64,000 nucleotides of DNA from PALSA-505 sp963702235 (GTDB lineage Bacteria; Actinomycetota; Actinomycetes; Streptosporangiales; Streptosporangiaceae), in the NCBI GenBank assembly GCA_963702235.1, contig CAVPBZ010000013.1, positions 1-64,000 of the forward strand, in the 5' to 3' direction. Position 1 is the first letter of the stretch; each line of letters opens with the position of its first letter. A program made the position numbers and the translations under genes. Positions 32,663-41,273 of the stretch are shown one piece after another. Under the pieces are notes generated by a model that saw only the letters and a list, made by a program, of their open reading frames with translations, did no database searches and was not told the DNA's origin.

Positions 32663-33207
32663 CTAGCGCAACCCCACACAGTCCAACACCCAGAACGGCT
32701 CTGGGTACACCAGGGTCCCTGTCATCCACGGTTCATAGTTAGCGAACGTACGAACCTGGAAGGCGGGTCCGGGAATGCGCAGCGACGGACGGCGAAAACC
32801 GGCCGGACCGGCCACCTCGAACCCGAACCGCTGGTAATACCGTGGTGATCCCTCAAGGAAGATCGCCGGCTCGCGGCCCAATGCTGCCGTCGCGAGCAGC
32901 TGGCGGACCAGCCGCGTTCCGATTCCCTGGCCCTGCCGTCCGGGCATGACGCTCAGCGGGCTCAAACGAGCACTTCGACCAGCCGGGCTGGGGCATCGAG
33001 CCAGCCACGGGTGGCCAGAATATGCCCGGCAACCGACCCCCGCTCTGCGGCCACCAGCGACAGGCCCGGGCGCCACGCGTCCGATGCGCGCAGGGCCTCG
33101 ACAAGATCAGCCACCGCCGGCTGAGCCGGGAACGCCGCCAGCACCAGATGGCGTACCTCGCGGCTATCGGAGGTACGTTCCTCGCGCACGGTCAGCTCAG
33201 CCACCAC
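32663..33207 (-). pseudogene. GNAT acetyltransferase, frameshifted
   Basis: Starting from GTG 33207, the N-terminal half (VRHLVLAAFPAQPAVADLVE, later SVAGHILATRGW) runs into a TGA at 32962. The C-terminal half continues in another frame: LSPLSVMPGRQGQGIGTRLV is the acetyl-CoA binding motif, followed by GSPRYYQRFGFEVAG and the end at 32663. One missing base near 32962-32966 explains the break. The restored protein would be a normal YhbS-type N-acetyltransferase of about 180 residues. It may be inactive, or the deletion may be a sequence error. Confidence 0.88.
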
Positions 33208-33328
33208 GGTCGCATCGTGCCAGCCAGGCCAGAATTCAGCACCTCATTAACCGGTCTGACTCATTTAGACGGCCGAAGCCATACTCATCTGCCGCACTGC
33301 GCTCGCCGTGGCCAGGCTGCCGTGCAGG

Positions 33329-34708
33329 TCACGGCGTGATCGCGATCGCCATGGGGTACCCGAGGGCGATGCGGATCGGCTTGCCGGGGGTGTTGGTGGC
33401 CGTGCTGATCGGGACGACCGAGCCTTCGCAGGCGACGTAGGCGGTCTTCCCGTCCGGCGTGATCGCGATCCTGAGTTCGGGCGAGGCGATCAGTTGGTCA
33501 TGGCAGTCGGATGCGAACCGGATCGGCTTGCCGGGGGTGCTGGTGGCCGTGTTGATCGGGATGACCGTGTTCGCGCCTGAGAGGACATAGGCGGTCTTCC
33601 CGTCCGGCGTGATCGCGATCTGGCCGCTGACGGGGTTGACCGGGCCGCCGCCGACCTTGATCGGCTTTCCGGCCCTGTTGGTGGCCGTGCTGATCGGGAT
33701 GACCGTGCGCGGGAAGTCGGTGCTGACATAGGCAGTCTTCCCGTCGGGGGTGATGGCGATGAAGCCGTAGCCGCCCAGGGCGGGGAGGGAGATCGGCTGG
33801 CCGGGGGTGTTGGTGGCCGTGCTGACCGGCGTCACCTCGGCTCTGCTGTTTTTGCTGAAGATCCCCTTGGTGCTGCTGAGGACGTAGGCGGTCTGGCCGT
33901 CCGGGGTGATCGCGATATCGAACGGGTGGTCCCCCCCGACGCGGATCGGCTGGCCCGGGGTGTTGGTGGCCGTGCTGATCGGGGTGATCGTGCCTGGCTG
34001 GTTATCGCTGGCGACGTAGGCGGTCTTCCCGTCCGGCGTGATCGCGATCCAATCGGGGCCGAGGCTGCCCTTGCCGGGAAGGTGGATCGGCGTGCCCGCC
34101 CTGTTGGTAGCCGTGCTGATCGGGACGACCGTGTTAAGGGCTAGGTCAGCGACGTAGGCGGTCTTGCCGTCCGGTGTGATCGCGATGAAGTCAGGGCCGA
34201 AGTTACGGCTGCCGTGGCCGACGTAGATCGGCCCGCCGGCCCTGTCCGTGGCCGTGCTGATCGGGATGACCGTGCCGGAAGAGCTGACGACGTAGGCGGT
34301 CTTCCCGTCCGGGGTGATCGCGATCTGACCGGCGGCGACGCCGATCGGGCCGCCGCCGGCGATCTTGATCGGCTGGCCGGCCCTGTTGGCGGCCGCGCTG
34401 ATCGGGATGACCGCGGTGGCGACCTTCCCGCCATGGGAGATGTCGTATGCGGCATAGACGGTCGGAACGGCCGACGGCCGGTGTCGTCCTGCTGGCCCGG
34501 GGGCGTGGCCTGATGCCGCGATGCCCGCCGGGATGGCAATGGCGAAGGCAGCCGCGGCCGCCACCGCGGCCGTGCCGGTTGCTCGCAGCCGCTGCCGCCG
34601 CGCTGCCCTGCGCACCCGCTGCTCCGGGTCTCGCCATGCCGGGAGTGACCATCTCGGGCCGCGAAGCAGCTCGCGGAGCCGATCCTCGGCCTTGTCCTCA
34701 CCCGACAT
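33329..34708 (-). CDS. Membrane-anchored seven-bladed beta-propeller (YVTN type)
   Basis: ATG 34708 follows AGAAGGTGAG (459 residues). Residues 1-45 are charged and cytoplasmic, then a single hydrophobic helix (TGTAAVAAAAAFAIAIPAGI) leads to an external domain of seven full repeats with the core IAITPDGKTAYV plus a VIPISTATN strand. The last residues MAIAITP probably close the first blade (velcro), so the propeller looks complete. Propellers of this type bind ligands or polymers. The architecture, and overlap with the ECF sigma gene upstream, suggest a sensor or anti-sigma-like partner; no zinc anti-sigma motif is seen. Confidence 0.8.
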   Translation of the reverse strand: MSGEDKAEDRLRELLRGPRWSLPAWRDPEQRVRRAARRQRLRATGTAAVAAAAAFAIAIPAGIAASGHAPGPAGRHRPSAVPTVYAAYDISHGGKVATAVIPISAAANRAGQPIKIAGGGPIGVAAGQIAITPDGKTAYVVSSSGTVIPISTATDRAGGPIYVGHGSRNFGPDFIAITPDGKTAYVADLALNTVVPISTATNRAGTPIHLPGKGSLGPDWIAITPDGKTAYVASDNQPGTITPISTATNTPGQPIRVGGDHPFDIAITPDGQTAYVLSSTKGIFSKNSRAEVTPVSTATNTPGQPISLPALGGYGFIAITPDGKTAYVSTDFPRTVIPISTATNRAGKPIKVGGGPVNPVSGQIAITPDGKTAYVLSGANTVIPINTATSTPGKPIRFASDCHDQLIASPELRIAITPDGKTAYVACEGSVVPISTATNTPGKPIRIALGYPMAIAITP

Positions 34709-35227
34709 GCGTCTCACCTTCTCTTATCGTTCTCGTTATCCCGGCCGTCAGCAGCGGCCGCAAGGCCGCCAGTCCCCGTGCCGCGTGGCTGCGGACCGTG
34801 CCGGGGCTGCAACCCAGTAGCGCGCGATCGTCGTGTCGGGAAGGTCTTCGAGGTACCGGAGCACGAGAACCGCCCGCTGCCGGGACGGCACGAGCGCAAG
34901 CGCCCGCCGCAGCTCGTCCCAGTCCTCGCCGCGCCGCAGTCCAGCATCATCGGTGGCGGCCTCGGGCACATCACCCAGCCGGACCCGGGCGCCCCACCGC
35001 CGCCACCGGGTCAGGTGCGTGTTGATCATGACCCGGCGGGTGTAGGCGATGGGGTTGTCGGCCCGTACCCGGCGCCACCGGCGCAGCGATTTCGCCAGCG
35101 CTTCTTGGACCAGGTCCTCCGCCTCCTGCGGGTTGCCGGTCAGCACATACCCGAACCGCAGCAACGCGGGCAGCGACCCGCCAACGAACTCCGCGAAGTC
35201 CTCGCCGCCACCATCAGTTTCCGGCAC
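34698..35227 (-). pseudogene. ECF sigma factor (SigE-family), frameshifted in region 4
   Basis: GTG 35227 has GAGAGAGG upstream. Region 2 is intact (ALLRFGYVLTGNPQEAEDLV, then NPIAYTRRVMINTHLTRWRR), and region 4 begins normally (PSRQRAVLVLRYLEDLPDTT). Near 34820-34825 one base is missing: the helix-turn-helix LLGCSPGTVRSHAARGLAAL is encoded in another frame, while the actual frame reads unrelated residues to a stop at 34748. Without this helix the protein could not recognise a -35 element. Frame-restored, it would end at 34698, overlapping the propeller gene start by 11 bases, a typical sigma/regulator pair. Confidence 0.88.
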
Positions 35228-35417
35228 AGCTGCCTCTCTCCCATGTACCTGGACTCGCCAGCGCCACGGAATGTTGCACCAGACCGGCACATCTCTGGCC
35301 GCCGGCCTGTCAGGGGCGGCCAAGGTAAGCCGAAAGGGGCCATGGGGCAGCAGGAGTTCGCTCGCCGAGACGGCGGCTGAGCCGACGGCGTCGGACCCAG
35401 CCCCTACCCTCGGGGAC

Positions 35418-35858
35418 ATGACGATTCAGCGCATGGACAACGTCGGCATCGTCGTCGACGACCTCGACGCCGCCGTCGCTTTCTTCACCGAACTCGGCAT
35501 GGAGCTCGAAGGCAGGATGCCGATCGAAGGAAGCTGGGCGGGGAACGTCGTCGGGCTCGACCACATGCGAAGCGAGATCGCGATGATGCGGATCCCGGAC
35601 GCCCCGGGCCAGCTCGAACTGGCGAAGTATCACACCCCGGAGGCGATCACCCCCAGGCCGGAGATCGCCCCGGCGAACACGCTGGGCCTGCACCGCGTCA
35701 TGTTCGCCGTCAACGACATCGAGGACACCCTCGCCCGCCTCCGCCCGCACGGCGCCGAACTCGTTGGCGAAGTGACGCGCTACGAGGACAGCTACCTGCT
35801 CTGCTATCTCCGCGGGCCAAGCGGAATCATCCTCGCGCTGGCCGAGCAGCTGAGCTGA
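35418..35858 (+). CDS. VOC-superfamily protein (glyoxalase/dioxygenase fold)
   Basis: The protein has 146 residues and starts at ATG 35418; the longer frame upstream covers the antisense of the sigma gene. Two beta-alpha-beta-beta-beta modules are visible: MDNVGIVVDDLDAAVAFFTE and LGLHRVMFAVNDIEDTLARL. The Glu near the C-terminus sits in a less conserved position, so the metal site is not certain. The family includes glyoxalase I, extradiol dioxygenases and antibiotic-binding proteins. No neighbour indicates its substrate. A hairpin follows. Confidence 0.88.
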   Translation: MTIQRMDNVGIVVDDLDAAVAFFTELGMELEGRMPIEGSWAGNVVGLDHMRSEIAMMRIPDAPGQLELAKYHTPEAITPRPEIAPANTLGLHRVMFAVNDIEDTLARLRPHGAELVGEVTRYEDSYLLCYLRGPSGIILALAEQLS

Positions 35859-35899
35859 GAAAAGGAGTCCGCTCACAAAGGCGCGCTGGGCCAGGTTTT

Positions 35900-35930
35900 G
35901 TGCGCTGGTCGATCGGCCTGACCAGCGCAC
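35900..35930 (+). terminator. Hairpin after the VOC gene
   Basis: An 11-bp perfect stem (GTGCGCTGGTC with its complement) and a nine-base loop lie 42 bp past the VOC stop. No T-run follows. The remaining 160 bases before the TetR gene are AT-richer near 36040-36090 and likely hold the efflux-operon promoter. Confidence 0.7.
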
Positions 35931-36094
35931 CAGCGTCTCTCGCGTTCGTCCTCTGACAACGTCAACTCGGCCAGCGGCCGTCCCAGGCGGAGGACGCCAG
36001 AGGCCGGGAACATCCGCGGCTTGGCTTTCGTTGCACGTCATGTAATATTGCCCCTGATGCAGATAGACACGTCAGGCAAACTTATAGTGAGTGC

Positions 36095-36796
36095 ATGATG
36101 ACAGTCCCAAGTACGGCTACGGCTGACGAGCCGCGCGCCTCGCTGCGCGAGCGGAAGAAGCTGGCTACCCGCCGGTCGCTGCGGCGGATAGCGCTGGACC
36201 TGGTGACCGAGCGCGGCTTCGCGCACGTCACCGTCGATGACATCGCCGAGGCGGCGGACGTGTCAACGCGCACCTTCTTCAACTACTTCCCGTCCAAGGA
36301 AGCCGCGCTGTTCGGCGCGGACCCGGATCAGGTCGCCGAACTGCGTGAGCGCGTTGCGCATCTGGCGCCCGGCGAGCCGGTCCTGGATGTGCTGCGGATG
36401 GTGATGGTGAGCAACGCCGAGATGGTGGCCGACGAGCTCAGCGAGCTCGGCGGTGACCCCGCGGACTGGCTGCGCCGGATGAAGGCCGCCCGCGCCGATC
36501 CGCACCTGCGTGCGGCCCACGCCGCGCAGATGGCGATGGTCGAGCGAGCCATCACCGAGGGGCTCGCCGAGCGGCTCGGCACCGACCCGGACCGGGATCC
36601 CTATCCGGGGCTGCTGGCCGCCACGGCCGCGGGCGTGCTGCGCTCGAGCATGATGTTCTGGGCCGGCGCCGGCGGGACCGAGCCACTCGGCCGGCTCATC
36701 GAGCTGGCCTTCCGGGCGCTCGCCGACGGGCTGCCCGAAGACTGCGCGATGCGTCACGTCACCGGCAACGGGGCTGACAGGAAGGACAACCACTGA
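36095..36796 (+). CDS. TetR-family transcriptional regulator
   Basis: The protein has 233 residues. An N-terminal helix-turn-helix (ATRRSLRRIALDLVTERGFA, then HVTVDDIAEAADVSTRTFFN) ends in YFPSKEAAL, typical of TetR repressors. The C-terminal ligand domain is helical and Ala/Leu-rich. The stop overlaps the MFS efflux gene start (TGATGG), so it most likely represses its own operon until the pump substrate binds. The start could be either of two adjacent ATG codons. Confidence 0.93.
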   Translation: MMTVPSTATADEPRASLRERKKLATRRSLRRIALDLVTERGFAHVTVDDIAEAADVSTRTFFNYFPSKEAALFGADPDQVAELRERVAHLAPGEPVLDVLRMVMVSNAEMVADELSELGGDPADWLRRMKAARADPHLRAAHAAQMAMVERAITEGLAERLGTDPDRDPYPGLLAATAAGVLRSSMMFWAGAGGTEPLGRLIELAFRALADGLPEDCAMRHVTGNGADRKDNH

Positions 36797-38526
36797 TGGC
36801 CTCCGCCACTCCCGCGCCCGCCAGCGGCCCCCAGCCGGCCGCCGTGGACCCGGCCGGCAACGGCGCCCTGCCCGGGCTCGGCCGCCGCCGCATCCTGCTC
36901 ATCATCGGCGCGCTCATGCTCGGCATGCTGCTCGCCGCGCTTGACCAGACGATCGTCTCGACGGCGCTGCCGACGATCGTCGGTGACCTCAAGGGCGGTT
37001 CCCACATCGCCTGGGTCATCACCGCCTACCTGCTCGCCACCACGGTGTCCACCCCGCTGTGGGGCAAGCTGGGCGACCAGTACGGGCGCAAGATCTTTTT
37101 CCAGGCCGCGATCGTCATCTTCCTGATCGGCTCGATCCTGTCCGGCCTCAGCTCCTCCATGTTCATGCTCATCGCGTTCCGCGCGGTGCAGGGGCTGGGC
37201 AGTGGCGGCCTGATGGTCGGCGCCCAGGCCATCGTCGGCGACATCGTCTCGCCCCGGGAGCGCGGCCGCTACGTGGGGCTGTTCGGCGCGGTCTTCGGCT
37301 TCGCCAGCGTGGTCGGCCCGCTGCTCGGCGGCGTGTTCGTGGACAACCTGTCCTGGCGCTGGATCTTCTACATCAACGTGCCGATCGGCGCGATAGCGCT
37401 GCTCGTGGTGGCCAGCCAGGTTCCCGGCCAGCTGCGCCGGGTGCATCACAAGATCGACTACCTCGGCACCCTCGTGCTGTCGGCGGCCGTCACTTCGCTG
37501 ATCCTGCTGACCAGCCTGGGCGGCACCACCTACCCGTGGCGGTCGGCGCCCATCTACATCCTGGGCATTGCCGGGGCGGTACTGATCGTTGTGTTCGTGC
37601 TGGTCGAGCGGCGGGCCGCCGAGCCGGTGCTGCCGCTGCACCTGTTCAAGCTGCGCACGTTCTCGGTGACCAGCCTGGTCGGCTTCATCGTCGGTTTCGC
37701 GATGTTCGGCGCGATCACCTACCTCCCCGCCTTCTTCCAGGTCGTCCGCGGCATCTCGCCGACCATCTCCGGGGTGTACCTGCTGCCGCTGATGGCCGGG
37801 CTGCTCGTGGTCTCGATCACGTCCGGGCGGATCATCTCGAAGACCGGCAAGTACCGGATCTTCCCGATCGCCGGCACCGCGCTGATGACCCTCGGCATGT
37901 ACCTGCTCTCGCTGATGGGCGTGGGCTCGTCAACCTTCCAGGACGCGGTCTACATGCTCATCCTGGGCATGGGCATCGGCGGTGTCATGCAGACGCTGGT
38001 CATCATCGTGCAGAACGGCGTGCCGCACAGCGAACTGGGCGTGGCGACCTCGGGGGCCACGTTCTTCCGGTCGATCGGCGGGTCGTTCGGTACCGCGATC
38101 TTCGGCGCGATCTTCGCCAACGTGCTGGTCGGGAACCTGGCCACGCACCTGCACGGGGTCACGCTGCCGAAGGGTTTCAGCGCCGCGGACGCCACCCCGG
38201 CGGTGCTCGGTCACCTGCCCGCCGCGGTGCACCAGGGCTTCGTGGCCGGCTACGCCCAGTCAATCCAGACCGTGTTCCTCGTCGCGGTGCCCATCGCCGC
38301 GCTCGCCTTCCTGGCCACCTGGCTGATCCCGCAGACCGAGCTCAAGCAGTGGCCTGAGGCCGGCGCGGGAGCACCCGAGGCGGACGTGGCGGTGGCGGGC
38401 GCCACCGCTGCGGCGGCGGCACTTCCCGGCGGCCAGGAGGCCCGGCTTCCCGGCGAGCGGAAGGCCCGGCAGGCGGCGGCTCAGCCGCCGGTGACCCGCG
38501 AGGTGCTGGACCCCCAGGACCAATGA
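36796..38526 (+). CDS. DHA2-family MFS multidrug exporter (EmrB/QacA type)
   Basis: The 576-residue protein has 14 hydrophobic helices. Motif C-like and DHA2 features are visible: MLLAALDQTIVSTALPTIVG in helix 1, LWGKLGDQYGRKIFFQAAIV (motif A) and FGAVFGFASVVGPLLGGVFV (motif C). These proton-driven pumps export drugs, dyes or endogenous toxic metabolites. The C-terminal about 50 residues are Ala/Gly-rich and cytoplasmic. It is co-transcribed with TetR and overlaps the convergent GGDEF-EAL gene by 46 bases at the 3' ends. Confidence 0.94.
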   Translation: MASATPAPASGPQPAAVDPAGNGALPGLGRRRILLIIGALMLGMLLAALDQTIVSTALPTIVGDLKGGSHIAWVITAYLLATTVSTPLWGKLGDQYGRKIFFQAAIVIFLIGSILSGLSSSMFMLIAFRAVQGLGSGGLMVGAQAIVGDIVSPRERGRYVGLFGAVFGFASVVGPLLGGVFVDNLSWRWIFYINVPIGAIALLVVASQVPGQLRRVHHKIDYLGTLVLSAAVTSLILLTSLGGTTYPWRSAPIYILGIAGAVLIVVFVLVERRAAEPVLPLHLFKLRTFSVTSLVGFIVGFAMFGAITYLPAFFQVVRGISPTISGVYLLPLMAGLLVVSITSGRIISKTGKYRIFPIAGTALMTLGMYLLSLMGVGSSTFQDAVYMLILGMGIGGVMQTLVIIVQNGVPHSELGVATSGATFFRSIGGSFGTAIFGAIFANVLVGNLATHLHGVTLPKGFSAADATPAVLGHLPAAVHQGFVAGYAQSIQTVFLVAVPIAALAFLATWLIPQTELKQWPEAGAGAPEADVAVAGATAAAAALPGGQEARLPGERKARQAAAQPPVTREVLDPQDQ

Positions 38527-41273
38527 CTGTCCGGCGGCCCGGCCGGTCCCGCGGCCGGGCCGAAGTGCCGGGTGAGCAGCTCGTCGAACTCCTCGGCGCG
38601 CAGCGGCCGGGAGAAGTAGAAGCCCTGCCCCACCTGGCAGCCGAGCATCTTGAGCCCGGCGACCTGATCCTCGGTCTCCACGCCCTCGGCCACCGCCACT
38701 ATGCCCATGGCATTGGCCACGTCGATGACGGCCCGGACGATCGCCGAGTCCACCGGGCTCTCGGCGACGCCCTGCACGAACGTGCGGTCCACCTTGACCT
38801 CGTGCACCGGGAACTGCTTGAGGTAGGCAAGTGAGGAGTGGCCGGTACCGAAGTCGTCGATGGCCAGCCGCACGCCCAGCCGGTTGAGCTTCTTCATGAC
38901 CTCCCGGGCACCGGACAGGTCTTCCATCACCACGGTCTCGGTGATCTCGAATATGAGTGACTGCGGCGGCAGGCCGGCTGCCTGCAGGGCGGCCGTCACC
39001 TGCGACAGGAGCCCGCCATCCTGGAACTGGCGGGGTGAGAGGTTGACGCTGATGGGCAGATCTGCGCCGAACTGGTCCCGGATCGAGCGCGCCTGACGGC
39101 ACGCTTTGTCCAGGACGTAACGGCCCAGCGGCAGGATCAGCCCGGTCTCCTCTGCCATCGGGATGAACTTCGAGGGGCTGATCAGGCCGTGCACGGGGTG
39201 GCGCCACCGCACCAGCGCCTCCGCCCCCACGACGTGCTGCTCGTCAAGGGAGTAGAACGGCTGGTAATGCACCTCGAGCTCGTCTCGCTCGAGCCCCTTG
39301 CGCAGGTCAGCCTGGATCTGAAGCTGCTCGGAGGAACGCGTTCCCATGGAGGCCTGGTCGAACACCTTGTAGATGCCGCCGCCGCCCTTGGCCTTGGCGT
39401 CATACATGGCCACGTCGGCGTTGCGCAGCACGTCGTCGGCCGTCTTGCCCGGCTCGGTCAGGGCGATGCCGGCCGACACGCTCGACACCAGCTCGTAGCC
39501 GTCGGGCAGCACCATGGGCTGCTCCACGGCGGCGCAGATCCGCCGCGCCGCGGTGACGGCCACGTCCACTCCGGCCACGTCCTCCAGCAGCACCACGAAC
39601 TCGTCACCGCCGAACCGGGCCAGCAGGTCGTGACTGCGCACCACTGCTTTCATGCGGGCCGCGGTCGCCACCAGGAACTCGTCGCCGGTGACGTGGCCGA
39701 GGCTGTCGTTGATGCTCTTGAACCGGTCCACATCGACAAAGATCAGGGCGTGCGTCTTGCGGTCCAGGACCGACCGCCGCAGCGCCTGATCGAGCCGCTC
39801 CACCAGCAGCCGGCGGTTGGCCAGGCCGGTGAGGCTGTCGTAGAACGCGTGCTGGTGCAGCTCGTCTTCAAAGGCCTTGCGCTCGGTGATGTCGCGAAAG
39901 GCGATCACGGCGCCTGACGGCTGGCCGTCGCTCATGACGGCGGAGGCGGTATAGGCCACCGGGAACGTGCCGCCGTTCCGGCCGCGGAAACGGGCGTTGT
40001 CCTCGCGGATGGTCTGGCCGGTGCGCATGGCCTCGCGGGCCGGTGCGAGCAGGAAGCCGGGTGCCGCGGGCGTACCGTCGGCCAGCGGGTCGCCGGTCAT
40101 GACGTCGAGCGGCGGCAGATCGATCATGCCGACCGCGGCCGGGTTGACAAAGGTGAGCTTCCCGTCCGCGGCGATGGCGCAGATTCCTTCCCCCATGTTG
40201 AGGGTGATCGAGGAAAGCCGCTCTCGCTCCAGCCGGACCTGCTGGTAGAGCTCGGCGTTGCTGAGCGCGCCCGTGCCCACGGCGGCCAGGGCCCGCAGCA
40301 GGCCCCGGTCGGCGTCATCGAACGGCTCGTCGCGGCGCCGGCCCGATGCCACCAGCCACTGCTGCTGGCCGGCCACCGTCATGGGCGCCGCCAGCTGACC
40401 AGCACCCGGGCTGTCAGAGGTCAGGACGGCCTCCGGGCTGCGGAGCAGCCGGCGTACCGACCGCAGGATCGTCTCGAGCACCGCCTGCTGCCGCAGCCCC
40501 CGGTTTGCTTCCAGCGTGACCTCGTACAACCCCTCCATCCGGGCGCGGTCGTACAGCGCCGCGAACCGGGCACTGATGAGCCGGCGCTCCGCCACCAGTC
40601 CCGGGATGGCCAGCAGGACGGCCCACAGATGAGCCTGGATCGCCAGGGCCAGGATCGCGCCGACCAGTCCGCCCGCGCCGGCCAGGGTCAGCTGGACCGG
40701 AAGATCCTTGGTGAACTCCCGCCAGTTCGCGCCCATCGAGACCACGACGCCCGCCACGAGAAGCGTATTGACGACGAAGTACACGCCCGCCCCGAGCATG
40801 ACGGCGGCCACCTGGCCAGGCGTCAGGGACGGGGAGGGGGCAGCGACAGCGCGGCTGACAGCCAGTCCCAGGCCCGCCGCGATCATCACCTGCCCGGCGT
40901 TGAAGGCCGACTTGACCAGGGGGCGCCGCCGGGCCGCCTGCGCCACGACGGTCGCCAGCGCCAGCGTTCCCAGCGTGACCAGCGGCGGCACGAGGAGGGC
41001 GAGGATCACGAAGAAGCCCTCGTCCATGTTGAAGGCCTCGGATTCGCCTCCCCGGTAGACCAGGACCGGCCACACCCAGTTCCCCAGGATCAGCCCGCCC
41101 ATCACGGCCGCGATGATCCACTGGCTCGGGCCGACGTGACCCGAGGCTGACCGCTCCCAGAACGCCAGCAGCAAGGTAAGCGCTCCGCCCGCGACCGAAA
41201 GCGCGACGACGGCCCGGGTGGCACGCGGCGCTTGCACCGCCGGGCGACCGGACCGGGCCCGGGTCAGCCCCAT
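38481..41273 (-). CDS. Membrane GGDEF-EAL c-di-GMP protein with PAS domain
   Basis: ATG 41273 is chosen because it overlaps the last codons of the subtilase gene by 10 bases; the frame upstream is only an alternate reading of the subtilase repeat. The 930-residue protein has about seven membrane helices (residues 20-225), a GAF-like region, PAS (about 285-400), GGDEF with intact RFGGDEFVVLL (about 490) and EAL with intact GAEALVRWRHP (about 615). Further EAL motifs are SVNLSPRQFQ, FEITETVVMED and DDFGTGHSSLAYLKQFPVHE. Both cyclase and phosphodiesterase motifs look competent. In actinomycetes c-di-GMP controls development through BldD. Coupling to a secreted protease is unusual. Confidence 0.95.
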   Translation of the reverse strand: MGLTRARSGRPAVQAPRATRAVVALSVAGGALTLLLAFWERSASGHVGPSQWIIAAVMGGLILGNWVWPVLVYRGGESEAFNMDEGFFVILALLVPPLVTLGTLALATVVAQAARRRPLVKSAFNAGQVMIAAGLGLAVSRAVAAPSPSLTPGQVAAVMLGAGVYFVVNTLLVAGVVVSMGANWREFTKDLPVQLTLAGAGGLVGAILALAIQAHLWAVLLAIPGLVAERRLISARFAALYDRARMEGLYEVTLEANRGLRQQAVLETILRSVRRLLRSPEAVLTSDSPGAGQLAAPMTVAGQQQWLVASGRRRDEPFDDADRGLLRALAAVGTGALSNAELYQQVRLERERLSSITLNMGEGICAIAADGKLTFVNPAAVGMIDLPPLDVMTGDPLADGTPAAPGFLLAPAREAMRTGQTIREDNARFRGRNGGTFPVAYTASAVMSDGQPSGAVIAFRDITERKAFEDELHQHAFYDSLTGLANRRLLVERLDQALRRSVLDRKTHALIFVDVDRFKSINDSLGHVTGDEFLVATAARMKAVVRSHDLLARFGGDEFVVLLEDVAGVDVAVTAARRICAAVEQPMVLPDGYELVSSVSAGIALTEPGKTADDVLRNADVAMYDAKAKGGGGIYKVFDQASMGTRSSEQLQIQADLRKGLERDELEVHYQPFYSLDEQHVVGAEALVRWRHPVHGLISPSKFIPMAEETGLILPLGRYVLDKACRQARSIRDQFGADLPISVNLSPRQFQDGGLLSQVTAALQAAGLPPQSLIFEITETVVMEDLSGAREVMKKLNRLGVRLAIDDFGTGHSSLAYLKQFPVHEVKVDRTFVQGVAESPVDSAIVRAVIDVANAMGIVAVAEGVETEDQVAGLKMLGCQVGQGFYFSRPLRAEEFDELLTRHFGPAAGPAGPPDSHWSWGSSTSRVTGG

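Noticed and set aside
33329..33370. Apparent truncation of the propeller protein, ending in IAITP
   Set aside because: Seven complete blades precede the end, and the last strand can close blade one, so the protein is probably complete.
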